Positions 1-8,752 of a stretch of DNA of 64,000 bases are shown here, one piece after another. The stretch is taken from the NCBI RefSeq assembly GCF_002564025.1, contig NZ_PDJH01000001.1, positions 1,550,001 through 1,614,000 on the forward strand, written 5' to 3'. A program made the position numbers and the translations under genes. The notes beneath the pieces were generated by a model. That model saw only the letters and a program-made list of their open reading frames with translations, did no database searches and was not told where the DNA came from. This DNA is from Flavimobilis soli. GTDB lineage: Bacteria; Actinomycetota; Actinomycetes; Actinomycetales; Cellulomonadaceae. Position 1 is the first letter of the stretch; each line of letters opens with the position of its first letter.

Positions 1-1661
1 GACATGTCGCCGAGGAAGCTCGTCTTCATGAGCGGCGTGAGCGCGCCCGTCCCGACGAGGACGACGACGGCGATGCCGACCGTGACCCAGCGGTGCGACA
101 GGACCCACGTGAGCAGGCGGCCGTAGCTGCGCTGGATCAGGCCGGTGGCCTCGGCGGTGTCGCTCAGGTCGTCGGCGGCGGTCGTCTCGTCCTCGCTCGT
201 GCCGTGGCCCTTCCACTTCAGGATCCAGTACGCGAGCACGGGGACGATCGTCAGCGCGACGAGCAGCGACGCGCCCATCGCGATGGCCACGGTGAACGCG
301 AACGGGCGGAACAGCACGCCCGCCATGCCGCCGACGAGCGCGATCGGCAGGAAGACGGCGACGGTCGTGACGGTCGAGGCGGTGATCGCGCCCGCCACCT
401 CACGCACGGCGTCGACGATCGTCGCGCGGCGCGTCTTGCCGTAGCGCATGTGCCGCTCGACGTTCTCGATGACGACGATCGAGTCGTCGACGATGCGGCC
501 GATCGCGATCGTCAGGCCACCGAGGGACAGGATGTTGAGCGTGTAGCCCGCGGCCTGCATGCCGACGAACGCGACGAGCAGCGAGACCGGGATCGACACG
601 GCCGTGACGAGGGTCGCTCGGCCCGAGCGCAGGAACGCGAGGATGACGATGACAGCCATGACGAGGCCGAGCAGGCCCTCCGACGCGAGGCTGTTGATCG
701 ACTCCTCGATGAACGGGGCCTGGTCGACGAGGACGGAGAAGGTCGCGCCCGCGACCATCTCCTCGAGGCCCGGGAGCGCGTCGCGGACGGCGTGCGAGAC
801 CTCGACCGTGTTTGCGTCGGGCAGCTTCGTCACGGAGAGGGTCAGCGCCTCCTTGCCGTCGACGAGCGAGTAGGACGTCGTCGGGTCCGTCGTCATCTCG
901 ACGTCGGCGACGTCCTCGAGCGTGACCGCACCGACCGGGATGGTCGCGACGTCCTCGACCGACGAGAGGCGCTGGCCGACCTGGACCGCCATGGACGAGC
1001 CGTCATCGTCGATCGTGCCGGCGGGGACGAGCACGCCGTTCTGCGCGAGTACCGTCGCTACCTGCTGCGCGGACACGCCGTTCTCCGCCATGTCCTCGAA
1101 GCGCGGGGTGACCGAGATGCGCGGGCCCGGGGCACCGACGATGCTCGCGGCGGCGACGCCGTCGAGCCGCTCGAGCTCGGGGACGACGACGTCCGCGAGC
1201 CGCCCGGCGAGGCTTCCCGGGTCGTCGGAGGAGACGGCGACCTGGATGACCGGGAAGTCGTCGAGGCTGATCGCGAGCACGCTCGGGTCGACGTTCTCCG
1301 GGAGGAACGAGCTGATCCGGCCGAGGGCCTGATTCATCTTCTGCTCGACCTTGGCCGTCTCGGTGCCGAACTCGAACTCGGCGAGGACGACGGACATGCC
1401 GGTCGACGACGTGGACGTCGTGCCGAGGAGGCCCGGGACGGTCTGGAGCGCCTTCTCGACGGGCGTCGTGACGTCGGAGGCGACGACCTCCACGGACGCG
1501 CCGGGGTGCGCGGTGAGGACCGCGAGCTGCGGCACCTCGATCGACGGGATGAGCTCCTGCTTGAGGGAGGTGAACGCGAGACCGCCGAAGACGGCGACGA
1601 CCACCGTGACGAGCGCGATGAGCGCTCGGTTCTTGAGGCTGAAGAGGGAGAGGTTGTGCAC
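1..1661 (-). CDS. RND-family (HAE1/AcrB-like) efflux permease, N-terminal part
   Basis: Inner-membrane proton-driven multidrug/hydrophobe exporter of the AcrB/MMPL superfamily. About 553 N-terminal residues are visible; the C-terminal half lies beyond the window start. The chain opens VHNLSLFSLKNRALIALVTV with a first membrane helix, then a porter domain, then the helix block with the hallmark GRIVDDSIVVIENVERH of RND helix 4 (aspartates used for proton relay) and a second run of helices. GTG start chosen at 1661 because the first helix follows directly; the ribosome site is weak. It lies 55 bp downstream of the tetR-type gene on the same strand and probably shares its autoregulated promoter. 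HAE1 proteins are less common in Gram-positives than MMPL proteins; no adaptor or outer-membrane partner is visible here. Confidence 0.9.
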   Translation of the reverse strand, partial: MHNLSLFSLKNRALIALVTVVVAVFGGLAFTSLKQELIPSIEVPQLAVLTAHPGASVEVVASDVTTPVEKALQTVPGLLGTTSTSSTGMSVVLAEFEFGTETAKVEQKMNQALGRISSFLPENVDPSVLAISLDDFPVIQVAVSSDDPGSLAGRLADVVVPELERLDGVAAASIVGAPGPRISVTPRFEDMAENGVSAQQVATVLAQNGVLVPAGTIDDDGSSMAVQVGQRLSSVEDVATIPVGAVTLEDVADVEMTTDPTTSYSLVDGKEALTLSVTKLPDANTVEVSHAVRDALPGLEEMVAGATFSVLVDQAPFIEESINSLASEGLLGLVMAVIVILAFLRSGRATLVTAVSIPVSLLVAFVGMQAAGYTLNILSLGGLTIAIGRIVDDSIVVIENVERHMRYGKTRRATIVDAVREVAGAITASTVTTVAVFLPIALVGGMAGVLFRPFAFTVAIAMGASLLVALTIVPVLAYWILKWKGHGTSEDETTAADDLSDTAEATGLIQRSYGRLLTWVLSHRWVTVGIAVVVLVGTGALTPLMKTSFLGDM

Positions 1662-1716
1662 GGGGTGCCTGTTCTGTGGTGGGGGCGGTCTGCGTGGTCC
1701 GGTCGGGGTGTGTGGG

Positions 1717-2391
1717 TCAGGCGCTGGTCGGGCGTTCGGCGAAGCCGTGCCGCAGGTGCGTGAACGCCTCGGCGACGAGCGTGCTGAGCTGTGCGCGCAG
1801 CTCTGGGGTCACGGCAGGCGGAACCGGCGCCGGGTCCGCGCCGGTCACGAGACAGCCGAGGCTCTCGACCCCGTCCGCGACGACGACGTGGAGCGCCCCG
1901 GACAGCAGCCCGATGACCGCGCCGACGAAGAGGTGGACGCGCACGCTGCCGAAGCGCTCGCCGAGCGCATCCTTGGCGAGCGCGGCGCGGTAGGCCTGCA
2001 TGCGTGCGTGGGCGGTCGACTCGAGGACGGGGTGCTCGTGCGCGATGAGGGCGAGGGCGCGGACGTCGTCGAGCACGGGGCCGTTGATGATGCCGAGGAC
2101 GTAGGCCTCGGAGGCGTCGATGACGCCGTCGAACGACGTGGGGACGACGGTCGGGTCGAGGTCGCTGAGGACGGTGGCGTGGGCGAGGAAGCCGTCGACG
2201 ACGGCCTCGGGCTTGCTCGCGTAGTGGTTGGCGAACGTGCGGCGCGAATAGCCGGCCTCCGCCGCGATGTCGTCGATCGTGACGGCGTCGTACCCGCGCT
2301 CGCGCACGAGCGTGTAGGCGGCGACGGCGAGCTCGCGCGCGGTGGCGCGCTTCTTGGCCTCGCGCAGGCCCCTCACGGTGGGTGCGATCAC
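1717..2391 (-). CDS. TetR/AcrR-family repressor of the adjacent efflux pump
   Basis: One-component DNA-binding repressor of 224 residues. The N-terminal helix-turn-helix is at about residues 20-63 (VTIDDIAAEAGYSRRTFANHYASK), and the rest is a helical ligand-binding and dimer domain without a recognisable ligand signature. The GTG start at 2391 is preceded by TATGCT with exactly 6 nt between them and no Shine-Dalgarno, so the mRNA is probably leaderless. A perfect 36-bp palindrome overlaps the -35 region (TTGCCC at 2422-2427). The gene precedes the RND permease by 55 bp on the same strand, which fits an autorepressor that is released by a pump substrate. The frame is open further upstream, but a longer start would run through the operator. 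Confidence 0.92.
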   Translation of the reverse strand: MIAPTVRGLREAKKRATARELAVAAYTLVRERGYDAVTIDDIAAEAGYSRRTFANHYASKPEAVVDGFLAHATVLSDLDPTVVPTSFDGVIDASEAYVLGIINGPVLDDVRALALIAHEHPVLESTAHARMQAYRAALAKDALGERFGSVRVHLFVGAVIGLLSGALHVVVADGVESLGCLVTGADPAPVPPAVTPELRAQLSTLVAEAFTHLRHGFAERPTSA

Positions 2392-2397
2392 CGCGCG

Positions 2398-2427
2398 AGC
2401 ATACGACGCTCGTTTCCCTATGGGCAA
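2398..2427 (-). promoter_or_regulatory. Promoter of tetR-RND operon
   Basis: On the minus strand TTGCCC (2427-2422) and TATGCT (2403-2398) are separated by 18 bp. The -10 box ends 6 nt before the GTG start of the TetR gene, so transcription would begin at or next to the start codon. The -35 box lies inside the right half of the palindromic operator. Confidence 0.7.
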
Positions 2428-2446
2428 AGTTGCCCATAGGGAAACG
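2411..2446. promoter_or_regulatory. Perfect 36-bp palindromic operator (TetR)
   Basis: CGTTTCCCTATGGGCAA at 2411-2427 and its exact reverse complement at 2430-2446 flank a 2-bp centre. It lies between the TetR gene and the end of the threonine aldolase gene, overlaps the TetR -35 box, and is the obvious binding site for the adjacent regulator. Its length (17-bp arms) is greater than the usual 15-bp TetR operator and may hold two dimers. Confidence 0.85.
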
Positions 2447-2447
2447 T

Positions 2448-3515
2448 TCAGGCGTCCCGGGCCGCCACGGTCAGCGCCTCGAGGAACCCGTCCACGTCGT
2501 CCTCGGTCGCGTCGAAGCCGCACATCAGGCGCACGACGCCGGGCTCCCCCGGCCAGTCGTAGAACACGAAGCCGGGTCGTAGCGCAGCCGCGACCCGCTC
2601 GGGCAGCTCGACGAAAACCCCGTTCACGTCGGTCGCGTACGCGGGCACGACGCCGGGCAGCAGGCCCGCGGCGACCCGCTCGTCGATCCCCGCGCGCAAC
2701 CTCGCCGCAGCCGCGTTCGCGGCGCGCGCGTTGCGCAGCCACAGGTCGCCGTCGAAGAGCGCGAGGAGCTGCGCCGCGACGAACCGCGACTTGCTCGCGA
2801 GCTGCATCCCGCTCATCCGGAGCCGCCGCACCCCTTCGGCTACCTGCGCGCCGCGCGCGGTCGATGCGTCGAGCACGACGACGGCCTCCGCCGCGAGCGC
2901 CCCGTTCTTCGTCCCACCGAGCGACAGCAGGTCCACGCCGACGTCGGTCGTCAGCGCGCGCAACGGCAGGTCGAGCGCTGCGGCCGCGTTAGCGATCCGC
3001 GCGCCGTCGACGTGCAGCAGCAGCCCATGCTCGTGCGCCTGCGCCGCGAGCTCGGCGACCTGCTCGGGCGTGTAGAGCGTGCCCAGCTCGGTCGCCTGCG
3101 TGATCGAGACGACCGCAGGCTCGGCGCGGTGCACGTCGTCACGCCCCTCGAGCAGCGGGGCCACGAGCTCCGGCGTCAGGCGGCCGTCAGGCGCGTCCAC
3201 GGGCAGCAGCTTGAGCCCCGCGAACTTCTCCGGCGCGCCACCCTCGTCCCCCATGACGTGCGCCGTGCGGGCGCACACGACCGCACCCCAGCGCGGCACC
3301 GCCGCCGAGAGACCGAGGACGTTCGCTCCCGTGCCCGTGAGCACAGGGAAGGCGCGCGCCGTCTCGCCGAGGTGGCCGCGAAGCACCTCCTCGAGGCGCG
3401 CCGTCCACGGGTCGTCGCCGTACGCGGGCGCTCGGCCGACGTTCACCTCCGCGATCGCGGCGAGCACCTCAGGGTGGATCCCGGCGTGGTTGTCGGAGCC
3501 GAGGCTGATCGTCAT
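2448..3515 (-). CDS. ltaE: Low-specificity L-threonine aldolase (PLP enzyme)
   Basis: Cytoplasmic fold-type I PLP enzyme of 355 residues that cleaves L-threonine or L-allo-threonine to glycine and acetaldehyde. SLGSDNHAG near the start is the usual substrate/PLP loop; HVDGAR (about 168-173) carries the PLP-binding aspartate; SLGGTKNGA carries the Schiff-base lysine K203. The family is usually 330-360 residues, so the gene is full length. The ATG at 3515 is chosen because the family motif begins right after it; the frame stays open upstream but is not conserved there. It ends 2 bp short of the TetR operator and is transcribed toward it. The beta-eliminating lyase superfamily also includes related aldolases, so substrate preference is not settled. 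Confidence 0.92.
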   Translation of the reverse strand: MTISLGSDNHAGIHPEVLAAIAEVNVGRAPAYGDDPWTARLEEVLRGHLGETARAFPVLTGTGANVLGLSAAVPRWGAVVCARTAHVMGDEGGAPEKFAGLKLLPVDAPDGRLTPELVAPLLEGRDDVHRAEPAVVSITQATELGTLYTPEQVAELAAQAHEHGLLLHVDGARIANAAAALDLPLRALTTDVGVDLLSLGGTKNGALAAEAVVVLDASTARGAQVAEGVRRLRMSGMQLASKSRFVAAQLLALFDGDLWLRNARAANAAAARLRAGIDERVAAGLLPGVVPAYATDVNGVFVELPERVAAALRPGFVFYDWPGEPGVVRLMCGFDATEDDVDGFLEALTVAARDA

Positions 3516-3576
3516 CGCACCAGTGAAGCACCGCGCAGATCTATCCTGAGACCCCCGACGCGACTGGAGCGAACGC

Positions 3577-4269
3577 GTGAGCTTCTTCTCGTGGCTGTTC
3601 GACGCCACGTTCACCGTCGGCGACCAGGTCGTGCTGTGGCGCGAGGTCGTCGGCAACCTCTTCGGCCTGGCCTCCGCGCTCGGCGGCATGCGCCGCCGCG
3701 TGTGGGCGTGGCCCGTGGGCATCGTCGGCAACGTCCTGCTGTTCACGGTCTTCCTCGGCGCCGTCTTCGGCACGCCCGACGCGACCAACCTCCTCGGGCA
3801 GGCCGGGCGGCAGGTCATGTTCGTCATCGTGTCCGTGTACGGGTGGACGACGTGGCGCGCGGCGCGCACGGCCGCCCGGACGGCGGCCGCGTCGGACGCG
3901 ACCGTCGACGCGACGTCGGACGGGCAGATCCTGCCGCGCTGGGCGAACGGCCGTCAGCGGGCGTTCCTCGTCGTCGCCGCCGTCGCCGGGACGCTCGTCC
4001 TCACGCCGATCTTCCGCGCGCTCGGTTCCTACGAGCCCGTGTGGGCCGACGCGTGGATCTTCGTCGGCTCCGTGCTAGCGACGTACGGGATGGCCCGCGG
4101 CTGGGTCGAGTTCTGGCTCGTGTGGGTCGCGGTCGACCTCGTCGGCGTGCCGCTGCTGCTGTCGGCCGGCTACTGGGCGACCGCGTCGATGTACGTGTTC
4201 TACGGCGCCTTCACCCTCACCGGGTTCTTCGTCTGGTGGCGCGCGTCGCGCACACTGCCCGCGAGCTGA
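3577..4269 (+). CDS. pnuC: PnuC-type nicotinamide riboside (ribosylnicotinamide) transporter
   Basis: Membrane carrier of 230 residues for nicotinamide riboside, driven by intracellular phosphorylation. The sequence shows the PnuC arrangement of 6-7 hydrophobic helices, with WPVGIVGNVLL and the aromatic YGWTTWR motif between helices, and YWATASMYVFYGAFTLTGFFVWW at the end. The GTG start has GGAGC 6 nt upstream. A loop of about 30 residues rich in Ala and Asp (about 95-120) is longer than in small bacterial PnuC proteins. No NAD kinase or NadR gene is adjacent, and no riboswitch could be recognised in the short upstream region. Confidence 0.88.
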   Translation: MSFFSWLFDATFTVGDQVVLWREVVGNLFGLASALGGMRRRVWAWPVGIVGNVLLFTVFLGAVFGTPDATNLLGQAGRQVMFVIVSVYGWTTWRAARTAARTAAASDATVDATSDGQILPRWANGRQRAFLVVAAVAGTLVLTPIFRALGSYEPVWADAWIFVGSVLATYGMARGWVEFWLVWVAVDLVGVPLLLSAGYWATASMYVFYGAFTLTGFFVWWRASRTLPAS

Positions 4270-4290
4270 CCGCGGCCAGGCAGGCCCCGG

Positions 4291-5886
4291 CTACGCGAGC
4301 GAGCCGAGCACGCCGCCGAGGACGATCTTCGTGATCATCGCGGCCGGGTAGACGAGCGCGTAGCCGAGGGCGACGCGCGAGTCGAATCCGGTGCGGTGGT
4401 TGGCGAACGCGAGCACGGCTGGCTGCGTCTGCGTGCCGGCGAGCATGCCGGAGAGCGACGTGCCGCCCACCTTGAACAAGCGGCGCATCACGCTCCACAG
4501 CCCGAGCGCGACGACGGTCGTGACGGCCGCGCCGAGCGCGGCGATGCGGATCCACTCGCCCGACGCGAAGGCGGGCGCGATCTGCCCGCCCGCGACCAGG
4601 CCGGCCTGCGCGAGGAACACGAGCAGGCCCAGCTCGGACAGGGTCTGCGCTGCCGTGAACGGCATCGTCGTGACGACCGGCCCCACCCGGCCGATCCGTC
4701 CGAGCACGAGCCCGACGACGAGCGTGCCCGCCGCGGCGCCGATCGTGACGTGCTGGCCGGGGATCGGCAGGACGACGAGGCCGAGCAGCACGCCGAGCGA
4801 CATCCCCACGCCGAGGGCGACGGGGTTGATGTCCGAGAAGCCGCGAGCCGAGTCCCCGAACAGCTCGGTGACCTTGTCCATGACGCCGCGCGGCGCGATC
4901 ACCCGGATGCGGTCGCCGAGCTGGAGCACCTGGTCCTCGTGCGCGACGGCGTCGACGTCGCCCCGTCGCAGGCGCGTCACGCTCGCCTCGTACTGGTGCT
5001 GCAGGTCGAGCTCGCGCAGCGTGCGACCGGCGACCCGAGGGTTGGAGACCGTGACACGCCGCATCGCGAGGTAGCGGGTGTCCCGCGCGAGGTGGTGCGA
5101 CGACGTGTGGCCGAGCATCGTCGTGATCTTGTTGACGAGCCCTTCCGGCCCGACGACCGTCACGACGTCGTCCTTGACCAGCACGTCCTCGGTGCCGGCC
5201 GCGCGGGGCGGCGCATCCTCGGAGCCGCTGCGCAGACGGGCGAAAGATATCTGACCGCCGAACAGCTCAGTGAGCTCGCGCAGGGACTGGCCCGTCGCCG
5301 TCTCGACGCGCACCGCCCGCTCGACGAGCGGCGGCGGGGCGTCCGTGTCGGCGCTGCGCCCGCGCAGCACGAGCATCGCGACGACGAGCATGCCGACGAC
5401 GCCGAAGACGTACGCGACGGCGTAGCCGACGGTCGGGGCGGTCTGGTCGCCGGCCGCGTCGCGCGCCGCGGCGAGCGCGGGGGTGTTGGTCACGGCGCCC
5501 GCGAACGTGCCGGCGACGGTCGCGGGGGACAGGTCGAGCACCGTGCCGAGCCCGACGGCGACGAGAGCACCCGCGCACAGGACGCCCATCATCGACGCGA
5601 TGAGCCTCAGGCTCTTGCGCAGCGACGCGAAGAACTCGGCTCCCGAGACGACGCCGACCGTGAAGGTGAAGAGCGTCAGGCCGAGGGTGCCGAAGGCGGG
5701 CGGCACGGTGAGCTCGACGCCCTGCGCCTTGCCGACACCGCCGACGACGAGGGCCAGGAACAGCACCGCGGCCGCGCCGAGGCCCACGCCCTTGACGGTG
5801 ACGTGGCCGACGGCAGCGCCGAGACCGACGACGAGGAACAGGAGCAGAACCGGGTGCTCTGCGAGCAGCTCCAGCACACCAGACAC
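4291..5886 (-). CDS. AspT/YidE/YbjL-family transporter with two TrkA-C domains
   Basis: Integral membrane protein of 531 residues with the duplicated layout of the aspartate:alanine exchanger family: about five N-terminal helices, two cytoplasmic RCK/TrkA-C domains (about 190-270 and 285-360, the latter with LGDRIRVIAPRG), then five or six C-terminal helices. Conserved repeats TNTPALAAARD in the first half and TQTQPAVLAFAN in the second match the paired substrate motifs of the family. GTG start at 5886 has GAGGTG 6 nt upstream; a longer frame upstream lacks family similarity. The substrate is not known; family members exchange small carboxylates or amino acids. It converges on pnuC with a 21-bp gap. 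Confidence 0.85.
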   Translation of the reverse strand: MSGVLELLAEHPVLLLFLVVGLGAAVGHVTVKGVGLGAAAVLFLALVVGGVGKAQGVELTVPPAFGTLGLTLFTFTVGVVSGAEFFASLRKSLRLIASMMGVLCAGALVAVGLGTVLDLSPATVAGTFAGAVTNTPALAAARDAAGDQTAPTVGYAVAYVFGVVGMLVVAMLVLRGRSADTDAPPPLVERAVRVETATGQSLRELTELFGGQISFARLRSGSEDAPPRAAGTEDVLVKDDVVTVVGPEGLVNKITTMLGHTSSHHLARDTRYLAMRRVTVSNPRVAGRTLRELDLQHQYEASVTRLRRGDVDAVAHEDQVLQLGDRIRVIAPRGVMDKVTELFGDSARGFSDINPVALGVGMSLGVLLGLVVLPIPGQHVTIGAAAGTLVVGLVLGRIGRVGPVVTTMPFTAAQTLSELGLLVFLAQAGLVAGGQIAPAFASGEWIRIAALGAAVTTVVALGLWSVMRRLFKVGGTSLSGMLAGTQTQPAVLAFANHRTGFDSRVALGYALVYPAAMITKIVLGGVLGSLA

Positions 5887-5951
5887 GTGACACCTCACCC
5901 TGAGCGGAAGGACCCCCGCTCCACCCCACACCCGGCGGAGCCTCTCCACAT

Positions 5952-5977
5952 GGGACCCATGGCCCGCTCAGGGTCCC
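5952..5977 (-). terminator. Possible weak terminator after the chemoreceptor gene
   Basis: GGGACCC (5952-5958) and GGGTCCC (5971-5977) form a 7-bp stem with a 12-nt loop in the 104-bp gap. There is no U tract, so it is only a weak candidate. Confidence 0.35.
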
Positions 5978-5990
5978 GCAGGGCGACCGC

Positions 5991-7637
5991 TCAGTAGCGG
6001 AACTGCATCACCTTGTCGCGCAGCTCGGACGACATACGGGCGAGCTCCTGGGTCGCGCTCGTCATCTGCGCGACCGTCGCACTCGACTGCTCGGAGGCCG
6101 TCGCGACGCCCGTGATGTTCTGGGCGATCTCGGCGGAGCCGGTCGCGGCCTCGACGACCGAGCGGCCCATCTCGTTCGTCGTCGCGGTCTGCTCCTCGAC
6201 CGCGGAGGCGATCGTCAGCTGGAAGTCGTTGATCGACGACACGATCGAGGTGATCTCCCCGATCGCGTTGATCGCGCCGTCCGTGTCCGCCTGGATGGCC
6301 TCGACCTTGCGGGCGATATCCTCGGTCGCGCGAGCGGTCTCCTGGGCGAGGTCCTTGACCTCGGAGGCGACGACGGCGAAGCCCTTGCCCGCCTCGCCCG
6401 CACGCGCAGCCTCGATCGTCGCGTTGAGCGCGAGGAGGTTCGTCTGCTCCGCGATCTGCGTGATCGCGCGCACGACGGTGCTGATCTCCTGGCTCGACTC
6501 GCCAAGGCGCGCGACGGTCGCGCTCGTGTTCTCGGCGACGTCCGTCGCCCGCGCTGCCACGCGCGCGGCCTCGGAGGCGTTCTGCGCGATCTCACGGATG
6601 GAGGCGCCCATCTGCTCGGCACCCGCCGCGGCCGCCTGGACGTTCCGGCTGACCTGCTCGGCCGCGGCGGCGACGACGCCGGCCTGCGTCGACGACTCCT
6701 GGGCGCCTGCGGCGACCTGCTCGCCCGACGCACCGAGCTCCTCGACGGCGGACGCGACCGTCACGGTCGTCTCGCCGACGCCCGCGAGGATCTCCGCGAG
6801 CGACCGGCGCGCGACGTTGAGGCGCTCGGCCGTCTCGCCGAGCTCGTCGCCCGTGCTCTCGTCCGCCTCGACGGTGAGGTCGCCGTCGGCCATCGCCTCG
6901 ATCGCGGCGCGCAGGCCGGCGATCGAGCGCCGCACGGAGCGCACGACGCGCACCGCGATCAGGACCAGCAGGACAGCGACGACGACGATGACGACGATCG
7001 CGATGCTCGTGGACCGGTTCGCGTCGTTCTGCGCGCCCTCGGCGATCGACTCGACGTGCTCCCCGATCTCCTCGGCGACGGCGTCGAGGCCCGCGACGTA
7101 CGCGTCGATCAGCGGCTGCATCGTCTTGGTGAGGAAGAGCGTGTACTCCTCGTCGGTCCCGTGGAGCGCGACAGGCATCATGCGCATGTCACGGACGTCC
7201 ACGTACGTCTTGTAGTAGTTCTTGAACTCGGACCAGCCTGCCGAGACACCCTCGAGCTGGAGGTCGAGGAGCCTGATCGACTCGTCGATCTCCGCATCGT
7301 TGACCTCGAGCTTCTCGAGCCAGTCCTGCTGGGCCTCGGGGGTCCCGGACGCGGCGACCTGCGCGACGATGAGGCGGCCCTTGATCTGGTTCTGGTGGAG
7401 AAGGTTGAGCGGGCGCGTGAGGTCTGTGTTGGCCGCCGCGACCTCGTCCGTGTCCGCGGCGAGCTGGCCCATGAGCACGATCGCGAGGGCACCGATCACG
7501 ACGACTCCCGCGACGCCGATCCCGGCGAGAAGGCGCAGGCGCACGGCGATCGAGCGGGCCAGGCCGCGCCGGCGCGCGGAGACCATCTCGACCTCCGGCG
7601 CAGCGGTGGGCTGGTCGGACGGTGCTGCGCTCATCAT
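5991..7637 (-). CDS. Methyl-accepting chemotaxis protein
   Basis: Chemoreceptor of 548 residues. It has a short cytoplasmic N-terminus, a first helix ([21 protein letters not shown]), an extracytoplasmic four-helix-bundle sensor of about 150 residues, a second helix ([21 protein letters not shown]), a HAMP domain and a long signalling coiled coil. The tip hairpin [21 protein letters not shown] is the near-universal CheA/CheW contact. No CheR-binding pentapeptide is present at the C-terminus. Two adjacent ATGs (7637 and 7634) follow GGGGGA at 7641-7646; the second has the better spacing. No che or fla gene is in the window, but the gene implies a chemotactic, probably flagellated cell. Confidence 0.94.
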   Translation of the reverse strand: MMSAAPSDQPTAAPEVEMVSARRRGLARSIAVRLRLLAGIGVAGVVVIGALAIVLMGQLAADTDEVAAANTDLTRPLNLLHQNQIKGRLIVAQVAASGTPEAQQDWLEKLEVNDAEIDESIRLLDLQLEGVSAGWSEFKNYYKTYVDVRDMRMMPVALHGTDEEYTLFLTKTMQPLIDAYVAGLDAVAEEIGEHVESIAEGAQNDANRSTSIAIVVIVVVAVLLVLIAVRVVRSVRRSIAGLRAAIEAMADGDLTVEADESTGDELGETAERLNVARRSLAEILAGVGETTVTVASAVEELGASGEQVAAGAQESSTQAGVVAAAAEQVSRNVQAAAAGAEQMGASIREIAQNASEAARVAARATDVAENTSATVARLGESSQEISTVVRAITQIAEQTNLLALNATIEAARAGEAGKGFAVVASEVKDLAQETARATEDIARKVEAIQADTDGAINAIGEITSIVSSINDFQLTIASAVEEQTATTNEMGRSVVEAATGSAEIAQNITGVATASEQSSATVAQMTSATQELARMSSELRDKVMQFRY

Positions 7638-7729
7638 GGCTCCCCCATATCGGCTGGCCGCGGCGTCCTGCCGTCGGCGGGGCGTGACGTGGAAAACACA
7701 CCCTGCGAGGCGCATCGACCGAGGTCAGG

Positions 7730-7752
7730 TGCAGTTGAGCGCTTGAACTGCA
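7730..7752. promoter_or_regulatory. Inverted repeat in chemoreceptor/DJ-1 intergenic region
   Basis: TGCAGTT (7730-7736) and AACTGCA (7746-7752) flank a 9-nt core containing AGCGCT. It is the only clear symmetry in the 287-bp divergent gap (7638-7924) and may be an operator for either gene. No regulator gene is adjacent. Confidence 0.4.
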
Positions 7753-7924
7753 ACGATCGTGTTACGTCTTCGGACGTTTCGGACGGCCCGTGCCCGGGAG
7801 GCGACCAGGCCGTCCGGGCGACCGCGTCGGGAACCTCTCGGCGTGCAGGACGGCAAGAGCGTGCACACCATGGTCGGTACGCCGTCCGACCCGGTTGGCG
7901 CACGTACCGAGAGAGGAGCGCACC

Positions 7925-8473
7925 ATGTCACACCTCACCGGCAAGAAGGTCGCATTCGTCGCCGTGGACGGCTTCGAGGACTCCGAGCTGACGAGCCCCT
8001 GGGACGCCGTCACGGAGCACGGCGCGGACGCCGAGCTCATCTCGACGGAGGGCGGCACCATCACGGGCAAGAACGGTCACGAGGCCCCGGTCGACGTCAC
8101 GACGTCGGACGCCGACCCCGCGCGGTACGACGCGCTCGTCCTTCCCGGCGGCGTCGTGAACTCGGACACGGTTCGCACGGACGAGAAGGCGGTGGCGTTC
8201 GTCCGGCAGTTCTTCGCGGACGGCAAGCCTGTCGGCGTCATCTGCCACGGCGCCTGGATCCTCGCGGACGCGGACGTCCTGAGCGGCCGCACCCTGACCT
8301 CGTACCCGAGCCTGCGGACGGACCTCGTCAACGCGGGCGCGACGTGGGTCGACGAGGAGGTCGTCGTCGACCAGGGCCTCGTCTCGAGCCGCACGCCCGA
8401 CGACCTTCCGGCGTTCAACGCCAAGGTCGTCGAGGAGATCAGCGAGGGTCGTCACTCCGGCCAGACGGTCTGA
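7925..8473 (+). CDS. DJ-1/PfpI-family protein (type 1 glutamine amidotransferase-like)
   Basis: Cytoplasmic alpha/beta protein of 182 residues of the DJ-1/PfpI superfamily, like YhbO/PfpI/general stress protein 18. The nucleophile elbow GVICHGAW places C107 with the adjacent H108, and E19 of FEDSEL is the usual acid partner. Family members act as proteases, glyoxalases or protein/nucleotide deglycases; the activity here is not decided by sequence. ATG chosen because GAGAGGAG precedes it; a longer open frame upstream is not conserved. It is followed after 7 nt by the Rho-N-like gene and then by topoisomerase IB, so the three are probably one operon. Confidence 0.9.
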   Translation: MSHLTGKKVAFVAVDGFEDSELTSPWDAVTEHGADAELISTEGGTITGKNGHEAPVDVTTSDADPARYDALVLPGGVVNSDTVRTDEKAVAFVRQFFADGKPVGVICHGAWILADADVLSGRTLTSYPSLRTDLVNAGATWVDEEVVVDQGLVSSRTPDDLPAFNAKVVEEISEGRHSGQTV

Positions 8474-8480
8474 GGCTGCC

Positions 8481-8747
8481 ATGCCCAGGTCGCGCAACCG
8501 GTCGCTCAAGGACCCGGAGCTGTACGAGACGCTGCGTGAGGACGGCGCCTCGAAGGAGAAGGCTGCACGCATCTCCAACGCCGCGGCCGCCCAGGGTCGG
8601 TCGAAGGTCGGCCAGAAGGGCGGCGACGCCGAGAGCTACGAGGACCGCACGGTCCCCGAGCTGCGCGCACGCGCCAAGGAGCTGGGCCTGAGCGGCTACT
8701 CGTCGCTCCGTAAGGCCGAGCTCGTCGACCTGCTGCGCAACCACTGA
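8481..8747 (+). CDS. Small Rho-N/SAP-like protein (DUF7218 type)
   Basis: Charged 88-residue protein. The N-terminal half ([26 protein letters not shown], given here only in outline) is a helical segment seen in DUF7218-type proteins, and the C-terminal half (about 52-88) has the Rho termination factor N-terminal pattern [18 protein letters not shown] followed by [10 protein letters not shown], which binds nucleic acid. It sits 7 nt after the DJ-1 gene and 5 nt before topoisomerase IB, suggesting a role on DNA or RNA in the same process. No enzyme motif is present; function is unknown. Confidence 0.82.
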   Translation: MPRSRNRSLKDPELYETLREDGASKEKAARISNAAAAQGRSKVGQKGGDAESYEDRTVPELRARAKELGLSGYSSLRKAELVDLLRNH

Positions 8748-8752
8748 CGGCC

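Noticed and set aside
3516..3576. Possible riboswitch before pnuC.
   Set aside because: Only 61 bp separate the divergent genes, with no conserved stem-loop that I can recognise as an NAD- or NiaR-related element.
7647..7654. GCCGATAT on the minus strand before the chemoreceptor gene, resembling a flagellar sigma -10 (GCCGATAA).
   Set aside because: No TAAA box at the proper distance upstream, and the implied start site would fall inside the ribosome site.
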